In this document: positions 1 through 12,114 of the stretch, piece by piece
How positions within the stretch are numbered: position 1 is the stretch's first letter
Layout of the letters: the number at the start of each line of letters is the position of its first letter
From: Callipepla californica brunnescens
Taxonomy: Eukaryota; Chordata; Aves; Galliformes; Odontophoridae
DNA length: 64,000 nucleotides
Direction: 5' to 3'
Assembly (NCBI GenBank): GCA_023055505.1
Contig: JALIRH010000125.1
Location: 137,001-201,000, forward strand
Notes under the pieces: generated by a model
The model's database searches: none
The model's input: only the letters and a program-made list of their open reading frames with translations
What the model was told of the DNA's origin: nothing
Position numbers and translations under genes: made by a program

Positions 1-3000
1 AGTGAATGGATGCTGGATCCCAGTGTCAGTGAGAGGGAAAGTTTTGATTCTCATTCTGCTCTACTACTGAATGCAACGTATGTCTGCATCATTCATTCAT
101 CTACGAGCACGTTTTCATTCTTTTCTCTGAGCAGTCTTGTTATTCCTTTTCCTAAATCTAGTTAATATCGTCACACAAGTTTTTACTTGCCAAACAAACA
201 ATTCATTCCCTTTTTCTTTTGGAACGGTATGGTATTCAGCGCTAAAAAGTCCAATACTAGCGTTAAGTACGTCAAGCTGTTTCTTCTACCAAATGTATGT
301 TTGATTCACCACTTCTAAGTGTTCCCCAAAACACTGTCAGTGGAGCGTTGCAAAAGCCTTCTTTAACAAGCAGAGCAAACCGGCAGCGTGTTAATATTCG
401 AACCGCGAAGAACCGCGTCTCAGGCTCGAATCGCATCAATCGCGGCTCCTGCTGCTTTTGCCGCTGAAGAAAGACGCCAGCCAGACAGCAGCAGTGCACT
501 GAATCGCGGCTTTTCAAAAATCAGCCGTTAGCGGACCCATTCCAACAATTCGCGGTTTACACGTGAAAGTGACTCGGTTTCAGGAGTTGGAAGAGAATGT
601 ATGCTGGATCCCATTGTTACTGGGAAGGAAAGTTTTGATTCTCATTCTGCTCTGCTACTGAATGCAACGTATGTCTGAATCGTTCATTCATCTGCGAGCA
701 CGTTTTCATTCTTTCTCTGACCAGTGCTGTTGTCCTTTTTACTTCCTCAAATTAACACATTCACTTCAATTTTCTTACAATACCCGCGGATCTTTCTCAT
801 TCTCTCTCAAAAAGGGATGTTTTTCAGAACTATGGAAGCAATGGAGAGGCGTTAAGTACGGAAAGCTGGTTCCTCTCCCATAGGCGTGTGTGATTCCACC
901 GCTTCTAAGGGTTCCCCAGAAAACCTTGTCACCGGAGCATCGGAATAGCCCCCTTTAAGAACAGAGAAAAAGCGGCAGAGAATTTGATGCTCGAAACGCG
1001 CTTAGCCGCGGATTCCGATTCAATCGCACCAATCGCGGCTCCTGCTGCTTTTGCCGCTGAAGAAGGACGCCAGTCAGCCGGTAAAAGTGCACTGAATCGC
1101 GGCTTCAGTAATCAGCCGGTAGCGGTTCTATTCCAACAAATCGCGGTTTACACGTGAAAGTGACTCCGTTTCAGGAGTTGTAAGTGTATGTATGTTGCAT
1201 CCCAATGTTAGTGGGAGGGAAAGTTTTGATTCTCATTCTGCTCTACTACTGAATGAAACGTACGACTGCATCGTTCATTCATCTACGAGCACGTTTTCAT
1301 TCTTTTCTCTGACCAGTCTTGTTATTCCTTTTCCTACCTCTTTTTAATATCGTCACACAAGTTTTTCTTGCCAAACAAACAATTCATTCCCTTTTTCTTT
1401 TGGAACGGTATGATATTCAGAGCTAAAAAGTCAAATAGTAGCGTTAAGTACGTTAAACTTTTTCTTCTACCAAATGTATGTTTGATTCCACCTCTTCTAA
1501 GTGTTCCCCAAAAACACTATCATCGGAGCTTTGCAAAAGCCTTCTTTAACAAGCAGAGCAAACCGGCAGAGTGTTAATATTCGAAACGCTCAGAACCTCG
1601 GATTCCGCTCGAATCTCATCAATCGCGGCTCCTGCTGCTTTTGCCGCTGAAGAAAGACGCCAGTCAGACGGCAGCAGTGCACTGAATCGCGGCTTTTCAA
1701 AAATCAGCCGGTAGCGGTTCTTCTCCAACAATTCGCGGTTTACACGTGAAAGTGACTCGGTTTCTGGAGTTGGAAGAGAATGTGTGCTGGATCCCAGTTT
1801 TAATAGAAGTGAAAGTTTTAATTCTTATTCTGCTCTACTACTGAATGCAACGTACGTGTGAATCGTTCATTCATCTGCGGGCACGTTTTCCTTCTTTTCT
1901 CTGACCAGTGCTGTTATCCTTTTTACTTCCTTAATCTAATACACTCACTTGAATTTTCTTACAATACCCGCGGATCTTTCTCATTCTCTCTCAAAAAGGT
2001 ATGTTTTTCAGAACTATGGAAGCAATGGAGAGGCGTTAAGTACGGAAAGCTGGTTCCTCTCCCAAAGGCGTGTGTGATTCCACCGCTTCTAAGGGTTCCA
2101 CAGAAAACCTTGTCACCGGAGCATCGGAATAGCCCCCTTTAAGATGCAGAGAAAATGCGGCAGAGAGTTTGATGCTCGAACCGCGCTTAGCCGCGGATTC
2201 CCATTCAATCGCATCAATCGCGGCTCCTGCTGCTTTTGCCGCTGAAGAAAGAAGCCAGTCAGCCGGTAAAAGTGCACGGAATCGCGGCTTCAGTAATCAG
2301 CCGGTAGCGGTTCTTCTCCAACAAATCGCGGTTTACACGTGAAAGTTACACCGTTTCAAGAGTTGTATGTGTATGTATGCTGCATCCCAATTTTAGTGGG
2401 AGGGAAAGTTTTGATTCTCATTCTGCTCTACTACTGAATGCAACGTATGTCTGCATCGTTCATTCATCTACGAGCACGTTTTCATTCTTTTCTCTGACCA
2501 GTCTTGTTATTCCTTTTTTAGTTCCTCTAGTTAATACCGTCACACAAGTTTTTCTTGCCAAACAAACAATTCATTCCCTTTTTCTTTTCGAACGGTATGG
2601 TATTCAGAGCTAAAAAGTCAAATAGTAGCGTTAAGTACGTCAAGCTGTTTCTTCTATCAAATGTATATTTGATTCCACCTCTTCTAAGTGTTCCCCAAAA
2701 ACACTATCATCGGAGCTTTGCAAAAGCCACTTCAAACAAACATAGCAAACCGGCAGCGTGTTAATGTTCGAACCGCGAAGAACTTTGAATTTCGCTCGAA
2801 TCTCATCAATCGCGGCTACTGCTGCTTTTGCCGCCTAAGAAAGACGCCAGTCAGCCGGTAAAAGTGCACTGAATCGCGGCTTCAGTAATCAGCAGGTAGC
2901 GGTTCTTCTCCAACAAATCGCGGTTTACACGTGAAAGTGACTCGGTTTCAGGAGTTGGAAGAGAATGTGTACTGGATCCCAGTGTTAATGGGAAGAAAAG

Positions 3001-6000
3001 TTTTGATTCTCATTCTGCTCTGCTACTGAATGCAACGTATGTCTGAATCGTTCATTCATCTGCGAGCACGTTTTCATTCTTTTCTCTGACCAGTGCTGTT
3101 ATCCTTTTTACTTCCTTAATCTAATACACTCACTTGAATTTTCTTACAATACCCGCGGATCTTTCTCATTCTCTCTCAAAAAGGTATGTTTTTCAGAACT
3201 ATGAAAGCAATGGAGAGGCGTTAAGTACGGAAAGATAATTCCTCACCCAAAGGCGTGTATGATTCCACCGCTTCTAAGGGTTCCCCAGAAAACCTTGTCA
3301 CCGGAGCATCGGAATAGCTCCCTTTAGAAGCAGAGAAAAAGCGGCAGAGAATTTGATGCTCGAACCGCGCTTAGCCGCGGATTCCCATTCAATCGCACCA
3401 GTCGCGGCTCCTGCTGCTTTTGCCGCTGAAGAAAGACGCTAGTCAGCCTGCTGCCGTGCACTGAATCGCGGCATCAATAATCAGCCGGTAGCTGTTCTTC
3501 TTTAACAAATCGCGGTTTACACGTGAAAGTGACTCGGTTTCAGGAGTTGTAAGTGTATGTATGCTGCATCCCAATGTTAGTGGGAGGGAAAGTTTTAATT
3601 CTCATTCTGCTCTGCTACTGAATGCAACGTATGTCTGCATCATTCATTCATCTACGAGCACGTTTTCATTCTTTACTCTGACCAGTGTTGTTATTCTTTT
3701 TCGTACTTCTAGTTAATACATGGAAAAACTTTTTCTTGTCGAACACAAGTATCTTTCGATTCTCTTTTGCAAAAGTATGGTATTCAGAGATAAAGAAGCA
3801 AAAGAGAAAAGTTTATTACGGAAAGCTGTTTCTTCTACTAATTGCATTGTGTGATTGCACCGCTTCTATATGTTCCCCAAAAACACTGTCATCTGAGCAT
3901 TGCAAAAGCTCCCTTTAACAAACATAGCAAACCGGCAGCGTGCTAATGTTCGAACCGCGGAAAACCGTGAATCATGTTCGAATCGCATCAATCGCGGCTC
4001 CTGCTGCTTTTGCCGCTGAAGAAAGAAGCCAGTCAGTTGAAAGACGTGCACTGAATTGCGTCTTCAGTAATCAGCCGGCAGCGTTTCTATTCCAACAAAT
4101 CGCGGTTGAAACCTGAAAGTGACTCCAATTCTGGTGTTGTAAGTGTATGTATGTTGCATCCCAATGTTAGTGGGAGGGAAAGTTTTGATTCTCATTCTGC
4201 TCTACTACTGAATGCAACGTATGTCTGCATCATTCATTCATCTACGAGCACGTTTTCATTCCTTTCTCTGACCAGTCTTGTTATTCCTTTTCCTACCTTT
4301 TTTTAATATCGTCACACAGATTTTTACTTGCCAAACAAACAATTCATTCCCTTTTTCTTTTGGAACGGTATGGTATTCAGAGCTAAAAAGTCAAATAGTA
4401 GCGTTAAGTACGTTAAACTTTTTCTTCTACCAAATGTATGTTTGATTCCACCTCTTCTAAGTGTTCCCCAAAAACACTGTCAGTGGAGCGTTGCAAAAGC
4501 CACTTTTAACAAACTTAGCAAACCGGCAGAGTGTTAATATTCGAACCGCTCAGAACCTCGGATTCCGCTCGAATCTCATCAATCGCGGCTCCTGCTGCTT
4601 TTGCCGCTGAAGAAAGACGCCAGTCAGGCGGCAGCAGTGCACTGAATCGCGGCTTTTCAAAAATCAGCCGGTAGCGGTCCTATTCCAACAATTCGCGGTT
4701 TACACGTGAAAGTGACTCGGTTTCAGGAGTTGGAAGAGAATGTGTGCTGGATCCCAGTGTTAATGGGAAGGAAAGTTTTGATTCTCATTCTGCTCTACTA
4801 CTGAATGCAACGTATGTCTGCATCGTTCATTCATCTGCGAGCACGTTTTCCTTCTTTTCTCTGACCAGTGCTGTTATCCTTTTTACTTCCTCAATCTAAC
4901 ACATTCACTTCAATTTTCTTACAATACCCGCGGATCTTTCTCATTCTCTCTCAAAAAGGGATGTTTTTCAGAACTATGGAAGCAATGGAGAGGCGTTAAG
5001 TACGGAAAGCTGGTTCCTCTCCCAAAGGCGTGTGTGATTCCAGCGCTTCTAAGGGTTCCCCAGAAAACCTTGTCACCGGAGCATCGGAATAGCCCCCTTT
5101 AGAAGCAGAGAAAAAGCGGCAGAGAATTTGATGCTCGAACCGCGCTTAGCCGCGGATTCCCATTCAACCGCACCAGTCGCGGCTCCTGCTGCTTTTGCCG
5201 CTGAAGAAAGACGCTAGTCAGCTGGTAAAAGTGCACGGAATCGCGGCTTCAGTAATCAGCCGGTAGCGGTTCTTCTCCAACAAATCGCGGTTTACACGTG
5301 AAAGTGACTCCGTTTCAGGAGTTGTATGTGTATGTATGCTGCATCCCAATGTTAGTGGGAGGGAAAGTTTTGATTCTCATTCTGCTCTACTAGTGAATGC
5401 AACGTATCTCTGCATCATTCATTCATCTACGAGCACGTTTTCATTCTTTACTCTGACCAGTGTTGTTATTCTTTTTCGTACTTCTAGTTAATACATGGAA
5501 AAACTTTTTCTTGTCGAACACAAGTATCTTTCGATTCTCTTTTGCAAAAGTATGGTATTCAGAGATAAAGAAGCAAAAGAGAAACGTTTATTAAGGAAAG
5601 CTGTTTCCTCTACCAAATGGATGTGTGATTCCACCGCTTATAAGTGTTCCCCAAAAACACTGTCATCTGAGCATTGCAAATGCTACCTTTTACAAACATA
5701 GCAAACCGGTAGCGAGCTAATGTTCGAACCGCGGAAAACCGTGAATCATGTTCGAATCGCATCAATCGCGGCTCCTGCTGCTTTTGCCGCTGAAGAAAGA
5801 AGCCAGTCAGTTGAAAGACGTGCACTGAATTGCGTCTTCAGTAATCAGCCGGTAGCGGTTCTATTCCAACAAATCGCGGTTGAAACCTGAAAGTGACTCC
5901 AATTCTGGTGTTGTAAGTGAATGGATGCTGGATCCCAGTGTCAGTGAGAGGGAAAGTTTTGATTCTCATTCTGCTCTACTACTGAATGCAACGTACGTCT

Positions 6001-7055
6001 GCATCGTTCATTCATCTACGAGCACGTTTTCATTCCTTTCTCTGACCAGTCTTGTTATTCCTTTTCCTACCTCTAGTTAATATCGTCACACAAGTTTTTC
6101 TTGCCAAACAAACAATTCATTCCCTTTTTCTTTTGGAACGGTATGGTATTCAGAGCTAAAAAGTCAAATAGTAGCGTTAAGTACGTTAAACTTTTTCTTC
6201 TACCAAATGTATGTTTGATTCCACCTCTTCTAAGTGTTCCCCAAAAACACTGTCAGTGGAGCGTTGCAAAAGCCACTTTTAACAAACATAGCAAACCGGC
6301 AGCGTGTTAATGTTCGAACCGCGAAGAACCGCGTCTCAGGCTCGAATCGCATCAATCGCGGCTCCTGCTGCTTTTGCCGCTGAAGAAAGACGCCAGTCAG
6401 GCGGCAGCAGTGCACTGAATCGCGGCTTTTCAAAAATCAGCCGGTAGCGGTCCTATTCCAACAATTCGCGGTTTACACGTGAAAGTGACTCGGTTTCTGG
6501 AGTTGGAAGAGAATGTGTGCTGGATCCCAGTGTTAATGGGAAGGAAAGTTTTGATTCTCATTCTGCTCTGCTACTGTATGCAACGTATGTCTGCATCGTT
6601 CATTCATCTGCGAGCACGTTTTCCTTCTTTTCTCTGACCAGTGCTCTTATCCTTTTTACTTCTTCAATCTAACACATTCACTTCAATTTTCTTACAATAC
6701 CCGCGGATCTTTCTCATTCTCTCTCAAAAAGGTATGTTTTTCAGAACTATGGAAGCAATGGAGAGGCGTTAAGTACGGAAAGCTGGTTCCTCTCCCAAAG
6801 GCGTGTGTGATTCCAGCGCTTCTAAGGGTTCCCCAGAAAACCTTGTCACCGGAGCATCGGAATAGCCCCCTTTAAGAAGCAGAGAAAAAGCGGCCGAGAG
6901 TTTGATGCTCGAACCGCGCTTAGCCGCGGATTCCCATTCACTCGCATCAATCGCGGCTCCTGCTGCTTTTGCCGCTGAAGAAAGACGCCAGTCAGCCGGC
7001 TGCCGTGCACTCAATAGCGCCTTCTCTAATCAGCCGGCTCGGTCCTATTCCAACA
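1..7055. repeat. 592-bp satellite, 12 tandem monomers in A/B/C higher-order pattern
   Basis: The anchor GGATCCC/GCATCCC recurs at 14, 606, 1197, 1789, 2382, 2974, 3566, 4156, 4749, 5341, 5930 and 6522, so the period is 589-593 bp (mostly 592). Monomers differ in their middle part. Type A has TTGCCAAACAAACAATTC, type B has CCCGCGGATCTTTCTC, and type C has GGAAAAACTTTTTCTTGTCG. The order is A-B-A-B-A-B-C-A-B-C-A-B. All end in a shared segment containing CTCCTGCTGCTTTTGCCGC. The array is cut by the window start; its last monomer is about 45 bp short and runs straight into CCCTAA repeats. Short open frames repeat in each monomer but differ by type and have no recognisable product. I do not recognise a named satellite family. 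Confidence 0.93.
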
Positions 7056-8480
7056 CATACGCTAAAGCTAAACCTCACCCTACTCTCACCCTTACGCACC
7101 AGCTAACCCTGCCTCAATCCCTACATACAGATCAAATCCGAAACCTAAACCTAACCCTAAACCTCAACTTCATGCTAACATCAACACTCAACCTAATCCT
7201 ATCCCTAAATAGAATCATCACATTGAGAAACACTTTCTCCCTAACCCTAATCCGAAATCGAATCCGAAACCTCAAAGAATCCCAAACCCTTTCCATAGCT
7301 CTAACCCAATGCTGAACCCTACCCTGACCCACTTTCACTACCCCTTACCATAAAACTCAATCAACACCAAAACCCACCCCTGACACTAAACCTAACACTA
7401 ATTCTTATCCTAACCCTAACCCAAACACTTACCCTAATCCGAACCAAAACCCAAGCCCTAACCCGAGCACAAAGCCTTACCTTGCCCCTCATTCTATTCT
7501 GAACCCTAACCGGAAACCTAACACTTACCCTAAGACCAACCCTTTCCCTAAACAGAAATCTATCCCTAGCAGAAGCGGAACCCAAGCAAAAACTCCTACT
7601 TTAACACCAACCCCAAGTTGATGCCCAAGCCTAAACCTGACACATAGCATCACATTACCACAACCCTCACCTAAACTCTAACCCCAACCCTAACACTAAG
7701 ACTTACCCTAGCTATCTGATGGTCCTCATACCCTATTCCAATTCCTAAACCCAAGGCAAACACCACACCAAAAGCAATGCCTACCATTTTCCAAACCTGA
7801 CACTTAAAGTCAACCTAAACCTTACTCTAACCGTATATCAAACCCTGACCATTAGCCTCATTGTGACTCTAAGTCTGCCTTCAATCGAAATCTGACCCTA
7901 AAACCAACCCCAACTCAAAGCCCAACCCTAAACCTAAAGCTAAGCATCAGATTACTGCAGATCTCACCTAACCTATCCCTACTTCTAACCCCAAACCCAA
8001 TCCAAACGCCAAACCTATTCCTAACCTAACACTAAGCCAGAACCCAACCCAAGGCCTACCCCTTCTCTCAGCCTAACACTCAAACTAACCTAGACCCAAA
8101 ACCAACCCTAAATCAAATCCTAACCCTCCCCCTTACTCTATCCTGTACCCAAGCAAGGCGTAACCCTTCTCTGATCCTAAAACTAAAGAGAGCTCTACCC
8201 CATACTCTAAACCTTCATCTACACCAAAACCTAACCCTATCCCTAATCCAAAACCTAACCCTAAACCTAACCCGAACTCTAACCTTAATCCTAAACCTAA
8301 ACCTTACCCTAACCCTAAGCCTAACCTTAACCCTAAGCCTTCTCTGAACCTCAAACTAAAGAGAACCCTAGCCCTTGCACTAAACCTTCAGCTACACAAA
8401 AAAATAACCCTAACCTAATCCTAAAACAAACCCTCAACCTAACCCAAAGCATCAGATTACCACAACCCTAACCTGACACC
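7056..8480 (-). repeat. Degenerate telomere-like repeats, CCCTAA on + strand
   Basis: The stretch is dominated by CCCTAA/CCTAAC variants, many with A, T or C insertions, so it is an interstitial telomere-like array rather than a functional telomere. It begins at the end of the 592-bp satellite and ends near the truncated end of a retrovirus. It carries three copies of a non-telomeric motif like AGCATCAGATTACCACAAC, at 7,646, 7,943 and 8,448. Open frames rich in Leu/Asn/Thr on one strand and Arg/Val on the other are repeat artefacts. Confidence 0.9.
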
Positions 8481-8645
8481 TACACTCAAATGCATCCTTC
8501 CCCTTATTTGAAGCAAAGTGAAATCCTAAATGGAATTCATAGGAAGAGCGAATTCACCAATCTTCATCGTATACAATGCACAATACATATACAATATACA
8601 TACAAAGCGTACAAGGAAATGACTGAGTTTTCTCGTCTGTTAAAA

Positions 8646-8677
<32 letters not shown>

Positions 8678-8690
8678 AACGTTTTACATT
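8481..8690. other. Unassigned AT-rich spacer with A-run/CAAAA repeat
   Basis: This is AT-rich sequence with a short CATATACAATA-like stretch and a simple A10(CAAAA)n tract at about 8,641-8,680. It separates the telomere-like array from the first recognisable integrase codons of the minus-strand ERV. It could be eroded retroviral 3' sequence, but I see no env, polypurine tract or LTR in it. Confidence 0.5.
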
Positions 8691-9780
8691 TTTCTTAGAG
8701 TGGTTTGTAGATCGTCCGAAGTCTTGGACACCTCCCACTGGGGTCCTGTGTCACGGATTGGTCCTTTCACATGGCTTGCATGGATCCATCTGCGCTCAGC
8801 TGTCCGGATGGCTGTTTCTGTTGCTAATAAAACAAGAAAAGGTCCTTCCCAGCGGGGAGTTAGAGATGACTCTTTCCACGTTTTAATTTAAACCTTGTCT
8901 CCTGGACTGATTCCATGTATTGCCATATCTAGCGGAGGCCGTTGGACCACCAGTCCTTCCATTCTTCATTCATTCCTTCTCTTATTCATTTCAATTCAAT
9001 ATTCCTGTATTTTCTTCTACCTTGGGATGTTCCGATGGGAGTTCTAAATCATATGGCATTCCATATCCCATTTCAAAAGGTGATATTCCAGTCTCTCTTC
9101 TTCGTTCTGTTCTTCAGTTAAGTAGTGCCAGTGGCAAACACTTCATCCAAGACATCTTGGTTTCAATCATTCCTTTAGTAAGCCGCTTTGGAAGTTCCCC
9201 ATTCGACCTTTCTACTTTTCCAGAGCTCTGTGGGTGCCATGGGGTGCGATATTCCCATTTGGTCCCCATTGGAGCTAAAGCCTCTTACACTGCCTTTAAT
9301 ACAAAGTGAGGGTCTCTAGCTGAATCTGCAACTTCCATGTTCCCATATCTGGGGATAATATGTTCGAACAATGTCTTGATTACTGTCTGGGCTGTTGCCC
9401 TAGCGGTGGGGTAGGCCTCCAGAAAATGTGTTCAATGGGCGATTCTTCCTAAGAAGTACTTCTATCTTCCAACCCTGGGGAGATCTGTGAAGTCTATCTG
9501 CATTTGAGCAAAAGGTCTGACAGCCCATTCCCTTCCTCCCTGTATTTTTTCCCTCAGTTGTTGTTTCTTTCCTTTCCTCCAAATCATACAATGATCTACA
9601 ATTCCTTTGGCTATGCTAGAAATGCCTATACACATCTATTTCATTGTGAATTGGTCCACCAAGGCCTGAAGCCCGCAATGAGTCTGCTTAGGAAATTCTC
9701 CTCATCTTCTCCAAGCTTTAGGGATTACCTCTCTTCCATCAGCTAATAACCATTTTCCCTCCTTTTCCTCAACCTCCATT
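8690..9780 (-). pseudogene. Class I ERV integrase, broken
   Basis: Integrase inserts viral DNA into the host genome. Minus-strand translation shows sequence such as HCGLQALVDQFTMK (about 9,640-9,690), then the core with first Asp in FAQMQIDFTDLP (about 9,490-9,515), second Asp in DSARDPHF (about 9,310-9,335) and Glu in SGKVERSNGELP (about 9,185-9,225). The C-terminal domain ends with [13 protein letters not shown] (about 8,750-8,800). The DDE residues can be traced, but stops and frame shifts interrupt the gene. Nothing recognisable as env follows. Confidence 0.82.
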
Positions 9781-10200
9781 TGTCGGAGCCGCTCTTTTCG
9801 CTTCTTCATCAGCAAAATTAGTTCCCCTTATTTCAGCCGACATCGCCCTCTGGTGCCTTTCCGTGTACTACTGCGCTTTTCTCTGGTTCTCTTCTTGCCC
9901 TCAGAGTTTGTCTTCTTAACGACTGGTGAATTAACCCTTTCCCGGGTGAGTTTACCAATCCTCTTTCCTCCCATCTTTTTCCCAAGGTATGGACTACCCC
10001 ATACGCATACCTAGAATCTGTAGAGATAGTCCCAATGCTTCCTTTCAACATTTGAAGGGCTGTAAGGATTGTATAGAATTTCACAGCCTGAGCTGACCAC
10101 GTTCTGTCCAATGGTCCCGATTCAATTACTGGAAATGTTTTCCCGTTTAGTAGAGCATCCCCTGATTTTCCTTTTCCTTCTACCACCCGGGAGGAGCCAT
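9780..10200 (-). pseudogene. Class I ERV RNase H domain
   Basis: RNase H removes the RNA strand of the RNA:DNA hybrid. An open segment from 10,186 contains ISTDSRYAYGVVHTLG, matching the second acidic motif region of retroviral RNase H, followed by RWEERGLVNSPGKG. It is fused in order after RT and before integrase, in a different frame from RT, so the original pol frame is broken between them. Confidence 0.8.
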
Positions 10201-10259
10201 CTACAAATCATTTGCCCCCTTCTAAGAACTTCTCCTCTTCTAAGTCCTCCCCTCTTTTA

Positions 10260-11790
10260 GCCTGATACTCTATACACTGAATGCAATCATGGCTTAAATC
10301 TTCATCTGGTTCCCCATAGAAAAATTGAGCAGGATTTGGCAAACTTGGAGTTTCTATTTCTAATTGAGGAGAATGGATTAGGATTCCTTCCTATTTCAAT
10401 AGTCTAGCATCTGTAATCCACTTCTCTGCTTTTTCTTGGAGTACTCCCCTTATTGTCATGTGGACTATACACTTGTAATTCACCCCTGAAAGTCATCTTC
10501 CCTGCTTCTTCTACTAACAGAGCTACAGCAACTATTGCTCGTAGACAGGTAGGCCACCCACGGCTAACGGGATCCAAGAGTTTTGAAAAGTATCCTGCTG
10601 GCTTCTTCTTCCCGGCCCATTCCTGGCTCACTACTCCAAAAGCGATCCCTTCGTCTGTATTTACAAAAAGGTAAAATGGGCTTTTTAGATCAGGTAAGCT
10701 TAACGCTGGTGCATGAAGAAGATCTACCTTGAAGTCTTCTAATCTTTGCTCATCCTCCTGGCTCCACTTTACTCAGCCATCTTGTACTAGTTTCTGCTAT
10801 AAAAGCTTTACCTTACTGCTATCATTCTCAATCCATTGTCGACAGCATCCTAGCAGCCCTAACATCTGCCTCACCTGCCTCTTGCCTCTTGGGGCTTTTC
10901 AAGATCAAATCCCATTTGCCCGTTCTGGATCTAATGTCTTATTTCCCTTGCTTAACCAATGTCCCAAATATTTCACTTCCTCTTCTGTAAATTGGCATTT
11001 TGCCTTTGAAACTTGGAACCCCTTTGAACCAAAGAAATTCAATAGTTTAATGCTCTCCTGTCTAACTGTCTCCTCGCCTGCTCCAGCTAATAGTAAGTCA
11101 TCTACATATTGCACTAAGGTTGCCTGTGGGTTTAGTTCATCAGTTTTTAGTACTTGCTCAAGGGCTTGCCCAAACAAGTTAGGGATTCTGTGAATCCCTG
11201 TGGGAGCACTGTCCCTCTGAGTTGTTGTTTTCTATGGGTGTTTGGATCTTCCCACTCGAAGACAAAGTAGTCTCTGCATTCTGCCGTCAGGGGGCAGGTC
11301 CAAAAAGCATCCTTGAAATCAATTCCACTATACTACTGAGATTCTGGCTTCAATTGACCGAGCAGCGGATAGGGGTTTGCCACTACTGGGAAGCGGGGAA
11401 TTGTTCTCTCCTTAATTTCCCTTGAGTCGTGGACCAATCTGTATGTGCCATAAGGTTTTTTTTTTTACATGGAGTATGGGAGTATTCTAGGGAGACATAC
11501 AAGGCTCTAATAGTTCTTTAGATATTAATCTCTCCATTTCAGGTTGTAGCCCTGATTTACCTTCCTGTGAAATGGGATATTGTTTCACCCTAATTGGAAT
11601 GCCTGGGTCCTTTAGAATCACTTCAAAGGGTTCTATGTCTAACTTCCCTACTGATTCTGGACTCTACCAAACTTCTGGGTTAATTCTAGCCTCATCTTCT
11701 ATCGTTAGAGTACTTTGCTGAACAGTTAATTCTCTATCTTTTACTTCCAAATGTATTCCTAACTCCACAATTCAATCTCTCCCTAGCAAA
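10260..11790 (-). pseudogene. Class I ERV reverse transcriptase, broken
   Basis: RT copies the viral RNA into DNA. On the minus strand the N-terminal fingers region is recognisable from about 11,640 but has stops. The palm is open from 11,177 to 10,905 and holds the catalytic YVDD within QYVDDLLLAGAG (about 11,097-11,108). The thumb/connection continues to about 10,404 with YFSKLLDPVSRGWPTCLRA. YVDD is the usual class I form. Multiple in-frame stops and frame changes (for example near 11,330-11,500 and 10,680-10,900) show that it is not functional. Confidence 0.85.
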
Positions 11791-12062
11791 TTCTATTCTG
11801 CTTCAGGTACCAATAAAAAAGACTCAGTTCCATAGGTGCTAGGTGATTCTATTTCTACCTGCTTTACAACAGGTACCATAAAAGGTTCCCCTTTTGTTCC
11901 AATTACTTGTAGCTCTTCCGAGGATAAAGAACATCCTCGAGGTAAATATTGAACAGTCGATCTTTCTGCCCCAGACTCTACCAAAAATTCCATTTCCTGA
12001 CGCTGAGAACCCAATTTCAATTTTATCAAGGGCTTGTTTCTTTCCCAGGTCCCCAGCACATA
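11790..12062 (-). pseudogene. Class I ERV protease domain, active-site Asp position is Glu
   Basis: The aspartic protease would cleave Gag and Gag-Pol. An open segment of about 88 codons contains FLVESGAERS at the place where retroviral proteases carry D-T/S-G-A. The catalytic aspartate position is therefore a glutamate, which should abolish activity. It lies directly after the nucleocapsid knuckle and before RT, in the expected order. It is a relic with no stop inside the core domain. Confidence 0.8.
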
Positions 12063-12114
12063 GAGTCCCTGACCCCCTCAGTCCTCCTGAAACATTTGCT
12101 CGTCCCAGATTCTC

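Noticed and set aside
1368..6433. Recurring 60-90-codon frames in the satellite monomers as a gene family
   Set aside because: The frames differ between monomer types, are broken in sister copies, and have no recognisable domain or consistent start context.
1..7055. CRISPR array or phage-like repeat-spacer structure in the 592-bp repeats
   Set aside because: Monomers are similar along their whole length with no short repeat plus unique spacer pattern, and the context is vertebrate.
7132..7585. Open frames rich in Arg/Val on the minus strand and Leu/Thr/Asn on the plus strand
   Set aside because: They follow the degenerate CCCTAA repeat in all frames and recur wherever that repeat occurs (14-15 kb, 50-51 kb, 60-64 kb).
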